DNA from: Anaerolineaceae bacterium
GTDB taxonomy: Bacteria > Chloroflexota > Anaerolineae > Anaerolineales > Anaerolineaceae
Assembly (NCBI GenBank): GCA_003532515.1
Contig: DOEX01000115.1
Span: 1-11,748, forward strand
Direction of reading: 5' to 3'
DNA length: 11,748 bases
The notes below the pieces were generated by a model. It worked only from the letters and a program-made list of their open reading frames with translations. It had not been told where the DNA came from and did not search any database. Shown piece after piece: positions 1 through 6,326 of the stretch (position 1 is the first letter of the stretch; the number at the start of each line of letters is the position of its first letter). The translations under genes and the position numbers were made by a program.

Positions 1-422
1 TCAAGATCACTGACCATCGTTCGGGGGTCGATGTCCAACCCGAGTCTGTCGAAAACTTCTGCAGTTTGAGAAATCATTGCATGTGTATCGAGCAAACCAT
101 TTGATTTTGTCAGCTCGCGTCCAATAAACATGTTCTCATAAATATTCAAATCGTTGACCAGGTTCAGTTCCTGATGGATAAAGGCAATCCCTGCTTTTAA
201 CGAATCAGCTGGTGTAAGGAACTGTACAACTTTTCCGTCGACGTAAATTTTTCCTTGGTCTGGTTGATGAACGCCGCCCAGGATATTCATCAGCGTAGAC
301 TTTCCAGCGCCGTTTTCTCCAATCAGGGCGCAAATTTCTCCACCCTGAATGCTAAAGTTTACATCGATGAGAACGTCATTGGCACCAAAGGATTTATGGA
401 TATCGATTAGTTCAACAAGCAT
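1..422 (-). CDS. Sugar-type ABC transporter ATP-binding protein (RbsA/MglA-like), 3' part outside window
   Basis: The first 140 codons of a nucleotide-binding subunit that would hydrolyse ATP on the cytoplasmic side to drive uptake of the ligand delivered by the adjacent binding lipoprotein. Translating the minus strand from the ATG at 422 gives MLVELIDIHKSFG, a Walker A motif GENGAGKST at residues 35-43, and a Q-loop in FIHQELNLV (Gln84). The string HQELNLV and the following YENMFIGRE are typical of the double-domain sugar ATPases (RbsA, MglA, XylG, usually about 500 residues), so a second ATPase domain is expected beyond the window. Signature and Walker B motifs are off the edge. The ribosome-binding site is weak (GAAAG-like), and the start lies only 17 nt after a strong hairpin, suggesting lower expression than the binding protein. 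The exact sugar cannot be told. Confidence 0.92.
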   Translation of the reverse strand, partial: MLVELIDIHKSFGANDVLIDVNFSIQGGEICALIGENGAGKSTLMNILGGVHQPDQGKIYVDGKVVQFLTPADSLKAGIAFIHQELNLVNDLNIYENMFIGRELTKSNGLLDTHAMISQTAEVFDRLGLDIDPRTMVSDL

Positions 423-438
423 CTTTACTTTCTTTTAA

Positions 439-472
439 AGAAGAGGCTACGGTTTGACCCATAGCCTCTTCT
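439..472 (-). terminator. Intercistronic hairpin between binding-protein and ATPase genes (attenuator or mRNA-stabilising stem)
   Basis: A perfect 11-bp inverted repeat, AGAAGAGGCTA (439-449) and TAGCCTCTTCT (462-472), separated by 12 nt. In the minus-strand transcript the stem is followed by TTAAAAG rather than a long uridine run, so termination is probably partial. Such hairpins after solute-binding-protein genes commonly reduce readthrough into transporter genes or protect the upstream mRNA from 3' decay. Here it leaves only 16 nt before the ATPase start codon. Confidence 0.7.
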
Positions 473-501
473 ATTCGGTTATGAAAATCTTACTTCAAAG
501 C

Positions 502-513
502 GAGGCTAAGCCT
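502..513 (-). repeat. Third copy of the hairpin arm, directly after the binding-protein stop
   Basis: GAGGCTA at 502-508 (plus strand) is identical to the arm at 443-449 and complementary to the arm at 462-468, so in the minus-strand mRNA this segment could pair with the middle arm in place of the hairpin arm. It also belongs to a small odd palindrome, AGGCT-A-AGCCT (503-513). The alternative pairing is 7 bp against 11 bp for the main hairpin. Confidence 0.5.
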
Positions 514-1500
514 TTAGTAAGGTGAATTTTCATCCAGAAAATCCTGGTAGTTATCGCGGTCAACTAATGTGGTGGGGATAATTACCACTTCTTCGACCGT
601 TTCGCCCTTAAGTATGCTCAGTGCCATATCAAAGGCATCGCGAACCATAGCGGGGCTATAAAGCGCAGATTGAATCCAAATATCTTCGTTCTCAGGCATC
701 ATGCGGAAGTATTCCTGCATACCGCCGCCACCAGTGATGACTTTAATGTCAGTGCGGTTGGCTTCGCGGATTGCCTGAAGAGCACCAATAGAGGTCTCAT
801 CATCCATCGAGTAAACAGCATCGATCTTATCATGAGAGGTTAGGATATCTGCCATATCAACCAAGCCATCTTCGCGGGTAAACTGAGTCGCGTAAGAAAT
901 GACTTCCATATCAGGAGCGATTTCTGCCAAAGTTTCCACGAAACCGGCTTTTCTAAGTTCAGAAACTGAACCGGAGGTGGGGACTTCCAACATGATCACA
1001 GTGCCTTCGGTGCCGATCTTATCGACAATATAATGAGCACCCTGGACGCCCATGTCTTTGTTGTCGCCAGAAAGACGATATACGCCGTCCGCATTAATGG
1101 AAATATCGAAATTGACAACAACGATGCCTTTGTCAATAGCTGCCTGAATCGGCACTTCCATACCCTCCCACTGGGGGAAGGCGACAATTGCCTGGGCACC
1201 CCAGGTGAGAAGATCATCCAACTGAGCGGTCATTTCTTCCGCATTGGTACTGGTGTAAAGTTGATATTCAACTTCATCTGCCAGCTCTTTTGCACGTTGT
1301 TCGGCATTGTAAGCAACTGCAGCCACCCATCCATGGGTCACTGCTGGAGCGAGAATACCGATTTTGTATTTTTCTGCTACTGGAGCTTCTGGCTCCTCCA
1401 CTTCTGGTACAGTAGTAGCAGCGGGTGCCGGTGTACAGGCGCTGAGCACCATGACACCAATTAGCACCAGGGACAATAAAGTAACAACTATTTTCTTCAT
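514..1500 (-). CDS. Sugar ABC transporter substrate-binding lipoprotein (RbsB-like, periplasmic-binding type 1)
   Basis: A 328-residue extracytoplasmic receptor that captures a small ligand, probably a sugar or polyol, and hands it to an ABC permease. Residues 1-22 form a lipoprotein signal peptide (MKK, hydrophobic core, lipobox LSAC with Cys22), followed by a Thr/Pro/Glu-rich linker to about residue 42. The mature part begins YKIGILAP and shows the type-1 alternating fold: WGAQAIVAFPQ, GIVVVNFDISI, GTVIMLEV, KIDAVYSMDDETSIGALQAI and IKVITGGGG. Length is usual for the family. The ATG overlaps the stop of the LacI-type regulator (ATGA), and an AAAGGAG ribosome-binding site at 1506-1512 lies 5 nt upstream, so translation should be efficient and coupled to the regulator. 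A hairpin separates it from the ATPase gene. The ligand cannot be assigned from sequence. Confidence 0.93.
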   Translation of the reverse strand: MKKIVVTLLSLVLIGVMVLSACTPAPAATTVPEVEEPEAPVAEKYKIGILAPAVTHGWVAAVAYNAEQRAKELADEVEYQLYTSTNAEEMTAQLDDLLTWGAQAIVAFPQWEGMEVPIQAAIDKGIVVVNFDISINADGVYRLSGDNKDMGVQGAHYIVDKIGTEGTVIMLEVPTSGSVSELRKAGFVETLAEIAPDMEVISYATQFTREDGLVDMADILTSHDKIDAVYSMDDETSIGALQAIREANRTDIKVITGGGGMQEYFRMMPENEDIWIQSALYSPAMVRDAFDMALSILKGETVEEVVIIPTTLVDRDNYQDFLDENSPY

Positions 1501-2573
1501 TTTTTCTCCTTTGAATAGTTATTAACCATCAGATCTGTATCCTGATGGGTCAAATACGTTTTTTTCTTGGCAGTCGATTCGCGTACTACCAGTTGGTGGT
1601 CCAGGTATACCAATCCAGTCTCAGCCGAGTGTTTTTCTAACCTCTCAAACAGCATTTGGGCTGAAGTCCGACCCAGTTCGTAACAGGGTTGGGCAATGGT
1701 GGTGATGAACGGATGGTGCATGGTCGTATACTCAACATCATCAAAACCGGAAATACTCAATTCCTCAGGGATCGTAATCCCGAGCTCTTTGGCAGCTATG
1801 ATGCTGCCAAAAGCAAAAGTGTCAGAGATGCAAAATATGGCTGAAGGGGGATTCTCCGACTGCAATAGTTCCAGGGCACAAGCCCGACCAGACTGGAAGG
1901 AATAGTCACTGGAACCTAATTTTATATATTCAGGATCCACTGGAAGACCTGCCTCCAGCAAACTATCCTTATAAGCTTGAGTGCGGATTTTGGTGGATAC
2001 ATAGTCATTATTGCTGCTGATTAAGGCAATTTTTGTGTGCCCAAGCCCCAACAAGTGAGCCATCATATCCCGGCTTGCCTGGTAATTATCGATGCAGACT
2101 GCTGGTGCAATTTCGGTATCCACATACTCGCTACACTGAACGATCGGAAACCGGGAGGCGGCGTTGTAAAAAACCTGGTGATCGCGTAATCCATCCATCA
2201 GAATTGCGCCATCAACACGCCCTTTATAAAGCATCTGGATGCCTTCCAACTCCCTTTCAGGGTCGCAATTGGTTGTATACATAACCGCACTAAACCCTTG
2301 CTGATAAGAAGCCTCCGTAATGCCCGCCAAAATGTGAGCATAATAGGGGTTAGTGACATTAGGGCAGACAATTAAAATGACCCGGGTCTCCTTCTTTCGA
2401 AGATTCCGGGCCATAAGGTTGGGTTCGTATCCCAGTTTCTGAATTGTTTCCTGGATTTTAGCTGCGGTCGCTGCGCTTACAATGCTTGTGCCGTTCACCA
2501 GGCGCGAAACGGTCGCGACGGAAACTCCGGCTTCCAATGCCACGTCCTTAATGGTGACTTTTGAACGATTCAT
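1497..2573 (-). CDS. LacI/GalR-family transcriptional regulator
   Basis: A 358-residue DNA-binding repressor, probably sensing the sugar transported by the downstream genes. An N-terminal helix-turn-helix (residues 6-28, TIKDVALEAGVSVATVSRLVNG in part) carries the recognition segment VATVSR, close to that of CcpA. A hinge helix follows (PNLMARNLR), then a type-1 binding-protein effector domain ending near LVVRESTAK. I chose the ATG at 2573 because MNRSKVTIKD is the usual family N-terminus, and because the longer frame opening at 2660 would begin upstream of the predicted transcription start. About 20 residues (KKKTYLTHQDTDLMVNNYSKEKK in part) extend beyond the normal family end and read through what would otherwise be the intergenic region, ending in an ATGA overlap with the binding-protein gene. 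A promoter and tandem operator-like sites precede it, so autorepression is likely. Confidence 0.93.
   Translation of the reverse strand: MNRSKVTIKDVALEAGVSVATVSRLVNGTSIVSAATAAKIQETIQKLGYEPNLMARNLRKKETRVILIVCPNVTNPYYAHILAGITEASYQQGFSAVMYTTNCDPERELEGIQMLYKGRVDGAILMDGLRDHQVFYNAASRFPIVQCSEYVDTEIAPAVCIDNYQASRDMMAHLLGLGHTKIALISSNNDYVSTKIRTQAYKDSLLEAGLPVDPEYIKLGSSDYSFQSGRACALELLQSENPPSAIFCISDTFAFGSIIAAKELGITIPEELSISGFDDVEYTTMHHPFITTIAQPCYELGRTSAQMLFERLEKHSAETGLVYLDHQLVVRESTAKKKTYLTHQDTDLMVNNYSKEKK
1506..1548 (-). promoter_or_regulatory. Hairpin and strong ribosome-binding site before the binding-protein gene, inside the regulator's 3' end
   Basis: CCATCAG (1526-1532) and CTGATGG (1542-1548) form a perfect 7-bp inverted repeat with a 9-nt loop. 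It ends 14 nt before the AAAGGAG ribosome-binding site (1506-1512) of the binding-protein gene. All of it lies in the last codons of the regulator gene, so ribosomes finishing the regulator would melt the hairpin. It could modulate translation, mark an RNA-processing site, or be chance. The repeat is seen in the sequence; the role is inference. Confidence 0.4.
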
Positions 2574-2601
2574 TCCAGCTTGATTACTCCGATAATACTC
2601 G

Positions 2602-2628
2602 TGTAATGGTTTACTGTAATCCTTTACA
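2602..2628 (-). promoter_or_regulatory. Tandem LacI/CcpA-type operator-like sites
   Basis: Two 13-bp direct repeats stand head to tail: TGTAATGGTTTAC (2602-2614) and TGTAATCCTTTAC (2615-2627), differing only in the central GG/CC. Each is a dyad of the form TGTAA-N4-TTAC, and the second is completed to TTACA at 2628. LacI-family proteins with a CcpA-like recognition helix typically bind TGTAA-N-CG-N-TTACA, and the adjacent regulator has such a helix (VATVSR). The sites lie just downstream of the -10 box and cover the predicted transcription start near 2625, a good position to block initiation or clearance. Confidence 0.65.
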
Positions 2629-2631
2629 TAT

Positions 2632-2660
2632 AAGATAACAAAATCTAAAGGGAATGTCAA
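2632..2660 (-). promoter_or_regulatory. Sigma70-like promoter of the regulator/transporter operon
   Basis: On the minus strand a perfect -35 box TTGACA (2655-2660) is followed after exactly 17 nt by TATCTT (2632-2637) as -10. The predicted start is near 2625, giving an untranslated leader of about 50 nt before the regulator ATG at 2573. A GGAG lies 13 nt before that ATG, rather far for a ribosome-binding site. Confidence 0.75.
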
Positions 2661-2686
2661 TAGATCTTTACAAAAATTGGCAAATC

Positions 2687-3754
2687 TTAAGGTCGGTCTT
2701 TAATTAACCCGTTCAAAAGGTCTTCGCGGATACGTTCAAATAGGATGTGCCTGCCGTCTGACATCAGGTCAGGGTTGATCTGCTTCAACTCCAGGCTGCC
2801 AGTGCTTGCTCCAATCTCTTCACCCATCAAGAGCCCGCTAACTGCGGATTCGACGCTCGCGTAAAGGTCACTTCCCAGCACTCCTACCACCCTGCCGGCC
2901 GCTTCCAACCCTGCCTGCCCTTCCACGCCAATTACGGTGATATTTTTGGATGCCAGGTAGGTCATCAAACCCAGCGAAGAGATCTCCGGCTGCACATACA
3001 TAGCAGTGACTGACAGGTTAAGTAAAGAATCCGCTGCAGCCTGCCAGTTGGCGGGATCTGTGGGGGAGCTCATTTCTGCATATAGGGGGTAGTAGGGTTG
3101 ACTGATGAACGGCGGGTATAAGGGCTTACATAACCCGCAAAAATACCGCGCTCCCACGATAAACGAATCGCGTGTGCGGTTACCCAGATCATCCTCGTAA
3201 AGGCTGAGGACACCAACCCGGTAGTCGGCGGTGGTCAATGCCAGGGCATAGCCAGCTAAAAAGGCTCGCTGTTCGAGCGTTCCGCCTTCACTGGTGACCG
3301 CGTGGACGTTGACCAAGCCTGGGGTCAGCCCGCTCACATCCACTGCCACGATCTTGAGATCCGGCATTTGTTGATTTATGGATTCCACTTGGGCGCCATC
3401 CGCTGTCGTCACCAGAATTTTTACCGATGGCGTAATTTGCTCAGCAGTAATTGACTCGCGGCGTTCAAAGGTGAGATTGTTGTTTTGTGTGAAAGCCGTC
3501 AAACGTTCTGCCAAAGCTTCATTGTGACCAGAACCTGCCCCAGCCCAAAAAACGATGTCGCTGCTTACAAGCACCTGCGCTGCTTCCGTTGGGATTGCCG
3601 TTTCCGTCACAGTTGTAATCGCTGTCTCTTCAGTTGCGATCGGCTGGGTATCCATGGGGGCAAGAGTTGCCGTGGGTTGCTGCTGATTACAGGCGGAGAC
3701 CAGCAAAACCAGGGTCAACAGGATAAGCACAAGGGTGGGTTTGGTTTTTGTCAT
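2687..3754 (-). CDS. BMP/PnrA-like substrate-binding lipoprotein
   Basis: A 355-residue lipoprotein of the BMP (basic membrane protein, Med/PnrA) branch of type-1 binding proteins. Characterised members bind nucleosides for ABC uptake or act as surface receptors. Residues 1-22 are a signal peptide with lipobox LVSAC (Cys22), followed by a Thr/Pro/Ala-rich spacer to about residue 60. The domain starts at about DIVFWAGAG and contains the family-typical EQRAFLAGYALAL (161-173), the strand VGVLSLYEDD and NRTRDSFIVGARY. A CxxC pair (Cys206, Cys209) in YFCGLCKP is unusual for an exported binding protein. No BMP-type permease or ATPase gene is adjacent, so it may serve a transporter elsewhere or act as a sensor. 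Both neighbours appear to have separate transcription units, and no clear terminator follows it. Assignment to the BMP branch is by pattern only. Confidence 0.82.
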   Translation of the reverse strand: MTKTKPTLVLILLTLVLLVSACNQQQPTATLAPMDTQPIATEETAITTVTETAIPTEAAQVLVSSDIVFWAGAGSGHNEALAERLTAFTQNNNLTFERRESITAEQITPSVKILVTTADGAQVESINQQMPDLKIVAVDVSGLTPGLVNVHAVTSEGGTLEQRAFLAGYALALTTADYRVGVLSLYEDDLGNRTRDSFIVGARYFCGLCKPLYPPFISQPYYPLYAEMSSPTDPANWQAAADSLLNLSVTAMYVQPEISSLGLMTYLASKNITVIGVEGQAGLEAAGRVVGVLGSDLYASVESAVSGLLMGEEIGASTGSLELKQINPDLMSDGRHILFERIREDLLNGLIKDRP

Positions 3755-3789
3755 GGCTGTATTTTATCTTAAGCCGCAAGCACCGTGAA
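3755..3789 (-). promoter_or_regulatory. Candidate promoter of the BMP-like gene implying a leaderless mRNA
   Basis: TAAAAT (3761-3766, minus) lies 17 nt after TTCACG (3784-3789), and only 6 nt (ACAGCC) separate the -10 candidate from the ATG at 3754. Transcription would then begin at the A of the start codon. Consistent with this, no Shine-Dalgarno sequence precedes the ATG. The -35 match is only four of six. Confidence 0.4.
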
Positions 3790-4102
3790 ATTTGTACCAA
3801 GCAGACCAGCCCAGTCGAAGATTGTCTAATTCACCTTATCACATAACCCCAATACCTACCCCTCAGCCCCACGTCTCCGGCACGCAAGCAGTCTCTTCGC
3901 TTCGCTTAAGGGGGTTGGATCGCGGTATCCAACTTCAACGAAAATATGTCACGGTCTCCAGCTTACCAAAATGGTGCACCATTACAGGGTAATAGAGTTA
4001 GTTCCCTACACCTTTCGGCCAGGAACTATAACCTATCAGCTCTGACCGGGCACAAACCCTGCAACTATTCAGCCATAGACTCAAACCAACCAGGAACAAA
4101 CT
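3790..4102. other. Divergent intergenic region with a perfect palindrome and a hairpin
   Basis: No convincing gene lies here; the small open frames have no start context or recognisable product. It contains GTTGGAT-CGCGGT-ATCCAAC (3914-3933), a 7-bp perfect inverted repeat with a 6-nt loop, and AATGGTGCACCATT (3970-3983), a perfect 14-bp palindrome that could bind a dimeric regulator. A C-rich stretch at 3847-3870 gives G-tracts on the minus strand. For the plus-strand gene I see only a weak -10 candidate (TATAAC, 4027-4032) without a good -35, and a ribosome-binding site AGGA at 4092-4095. No tRNA or known riboswitch was recognised. Confidence 0.5.
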
Positions 4103-5287
4103 ATGAGCATACCTACCACCGAAACCCAACCCGATAGTCTTCACAGGGCACCTCGCAACCAATCGCAAAAGGTAAGAAAGGTGCTGGCAAACGCCGGTCC
4201 TCGTCAAATTCAGGACTTCATTGACGATCTGATCAGGCGCAATCAACTCAACTTGAATTCTGTCTGGCAGCTTCTTATCAGCCTGGCACTTCTGGTTGTC
4301 GGTCTGATCGCCGATTTACCACTTCTGGTGCTGCTCTCTGCTGTAACCGCACCCGTATTAAACCCGATGATCGGATTGGTCCTTTCAGCTATCAAACCTT
4401 CAGGAAGTTACTTCCTAAAATCATTGCTCTACATTCTGCTTACAGCAGCTGCATTCTTTGGTACCGGCTGGTTGATTAACCAGGTCAGCCCATCAATAAT
4501 CACTTTCGATCAAATTACTGGATTTTTTGCTCTAAAAGATGGTTGGTTAGAATGGGGTGTGCTGGCACTTACATCAATTGTTAGTGTCTACCTCTTCCTC
4601 TACCGTCCAGGCGGTCCCTCGGTAGTAACATCGACGGTCCTGGCTTATCTCATATTCATCCCCATTACGCTGGCCGGTTTACTTTTCGCTCAGGGCGATC
4701 AGACAGGTGCCGTTAATCTGCTTCTTCTGTGCGGTGCACGCGTTTTCATCAGCATCGTGATCTTGTTAGTGACCACCTGGGTTTTTGGCTTCTCACCTAA
4801 AGGAGTGCTGGGCTGGCTCTTGCTCGTCATTGTTGTGCTTGCCTCAGCTCTGACGATCTTCGAATTCCGCTTCAGTCAGTCTGCGTTTTCTTTGCCTGAG
4901 TCACAACCTGTGAAAGTGGCTGCAGCCGCCCCTACCGAAGAAATATCAGAACCTACCAAAGAATTGGCAAAACTTACCCAAGCCCCGCCAACTGCAACAA
5001 CGGTTCTAATGAAAACTCCTGAGCCTATCATCACGCTCCAGCCAACCGAAACCGTCGTGGCAATCCCGATGGAACAATTTGCTCAAGTAGTCTCTGAAAG
5101 TGGTGTGGTTGTGCGAGAATTTCCCTCTACTCAAGCCACAATCATCACCTATATCAACAACGGACTGCAAGTCACCTTGCTCGGAGAGCAAGTAACGGAT
5201 CAAGGAATGGATTGGGAGAAAGTAATTGCTCCTGACGGTAAAGAAGGTTGGGTCGCCACTCGCTTTTTGAGCGCTATCAACCCGTAA
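4103..5287 (+). CDS. Multi-pass membrane protein with DUF389-like core and C-terminal SH3b domain
   Basis: A 394-residue integral membrane protein of unknown function, and the only plus-strand gene here. Residues 1-50 are hydrophilic. About seven membrane segments follow (roughly 53-70, 72-97, 104-124, 150-167, 177-196, 203-228, 234-253). The segment around LLSAVTAPVLNPMIGLVLSAI resembles the core of DUF389 hydrophobic domains (typically ISPLMGPI-like); this is a pattern match only. A Thr/Pro/Glu-rich linker (about 265-325) leads to a bacterial SH3 domain (about 333-392) with VVVREFPST, YINNGLQVTLLGE, MDWEKV and EGWVATRFL. SH3b domains of this type often bind cell-wall or envelope material, so the C-terminus is probably extracytoplasmic. 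Start chosen at the ATG with AGGA 7 nt upstream. Its stop is 1 bp from that of the converging gene. Confidence 0.85.
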   Translation: MSIPTTETQPDSLHRAPRNQSQKVRKVLANAGPRQIQDFIDDLIRRNQLNLNSVWQLLISLALLVVGLIADLPLLVLLSAVTAPVLNPMIGLVLSAIKPSGSYFLKSLLYILLTAAAFFGTGWLINQVSPSIITFDQITGFFALKDGWLEWGVLALTSIVSVYLFLYRPGGPSVVTSTVLAYLIFIPITLAGLLFAQGDQTGAVNLLLLCGARVFISIVILLVTTWVFGFSPKGVLGWLLLVIVVLASALTIFEFRFSQSAFSLPESQPVKVAAAAPTEEISEPTKELAKLTQAPPTATTVLMKTPEPIITLQPTETVVAIPMEQFAQVVSESGVVVREFPSTQATIITYINNGLQVTLLGEQVTDQGMDWEKVIAPDGKEGWVATRFLSAINP

Positions 5288-5288
5288 A

Positions 5289-6326
5289 TCAGCAAGTTAG
5301 AATTTCAAGGTTTTCCAGGGGAACGCGAATGATCGTTTCGTCTTCACGCTTAATGACCGCAACCTTACTTTTCATACCACTCGCTGTGCGCTCAGTTTTC
5401 TCTGGAAGTTCAACAATTTTGCCGACACTTCCAAAATAAGGCTGTCCCAGCAAACGTGCGGTCTGACCAATCAAAGTCGGCTCAGGTTCAGCAAACAATT
5501 CTGCAGTTTTTACACTCTCGCTGGGTTGGAAGAGTTCCGGTTTCACATCCCGATATGGGTCTGCCCTGCGTGCTAGCAGGGTTACCTGGCTATTCTGCAA
5601 TTCCTCAATCGCAGATCGGCTCAATTGGTCCAAAGCTGCTTCGCCAAATCCCAACAAACTCATTACCGGCATATTCAATTGTTCTATTTCGATCTTCGAA
5701 GCTGGGTCCAACGCAGCAACCAAAATTCCAGCAGCTCCGTTATCGCACAGAGTTTTCAACTCAGCAAATCTTGCCACACTATTGAGGTAAACGATCGCAT
5801 CCTTTACTTTAGCCAGATCGCTTTCTTTGACCTCGTCCAGCATCACGAGCTGGCCGATGGCAGTCTTGCCATTCCCCCAACTTCCCCGCAAACTGAAACC
5901 ACGCACAACAATCACCGCACCCAGTCCAGGAATGAGCTCGCCAACCGTACCGCCAATGGGAGTCTGTGCCTGGATGACTTTCTCACCCATAGCCAGCGTC
6001 ACACGCCCGTCTCTGATCGCCACAACTTTTCCGTCTTCTGGTGCACGAAAAAACCGTGAAATCAAGCCGGATTTTTTCGCGATCACATCTCCGCGTTGCA
6101 CATCCTCACCTGCCAGTCGCTTAAGGCAGCTGTCCAGCCCAGATTCTTTAATTCGGAATTGGTTGATTACATCAAAGACCTGGAATTTCGCTGGCAAAAC
6201 CGCTTCGGCAATTATGTCGCCCTGTTCAACAAGTTGACCCAGGTGGACGTTTACTTTCCCGGGGACTGGCAACTCAACTGGGAAGCTCAAGAGGTGATCG
6301 GTTTGTATGATCGCGTTTTTCACCAT
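5289..6326 (-). CDS. Barrel-domain protein of unknown function, last gene of the MutL-like operon
   Basis: A 345-residue soluble protein that I cannot name. Residues about 15-110 look like two lipoyl-type or sandwich-barrel halves: VPGKVNVHLGQLVEQGDIIAE, then VQRGDVIAKK followed by RAPEDGKVVAIRDGRVTLAMGE. This style is known from RNA polymerase beta-prime and RnfC-type barrels. A central alpha/beta part follows (GAVIVVRGF, AAGILVAALDP, MPVMSLLGFGE), then a small beta-rich end (about 295-345) that might be KOW- or SH3-like. GSWGNGKT (148-155) formally matches Walker A (GxxxxGKT), but no convincing Walker B was seen. There is no signal peptide or membrane segment. The ATG at 6326 was chosen over the upstream TTG because it overlaps the MutL-like stop as TAATG and has GGGAG just upstream, implying coupled translation. 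Confidence 0.8.
   Translation of the reverse strand: MVKNAIIQTDHLLSFPVELPVPGKVNVHLGQLVEQGDIIAEAVLPAKFQVFDVINQFRIKESGLDSCLKRLAGEDVQRGDVIAKKSGLISRFFRAPEDGKVVAIRDGRVTLAMGEKVIQAQTPIGGTVGELIPGLGAVIVVRGFSLRGSWGNGKTAIGQLVMLDEVKESDLAKVKDAIVYLNSVARFAELKTLCDNGAAGILVAALDPASKIEIEQLNMPVMSLLGFGEAALDQLSRSAIEELQNSQVTLLARRADPYRDVKPELFQPSESVKTAELFAEPEPTLIGQTARLLGQPYFGSVGKIVELPEKTERTASGMKSKVAVIKREDETIIRVPLENLEILTC

Noticed and set aside
1033..1464. A 143-codon plus-strand open frame
   Set aside because: Wholly antisense to the binding-protein gene, with no family resemblance or ribosome-binding site.
2574..2660. Longer N-terminus for the LacI-type regulator
   Set aside because: The extra 29 residues would start at the -35 box of the promoter that must transcribe the gene, and do not resemble the family N-terminus.
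3790..4102. Small plus-strand frames (63-66 codons) or a tRNA in the intergenic region
   Set aside because: No ribosome-binding site, no recognisable product, and no cloverleaf or conserved TPsiC sequence.
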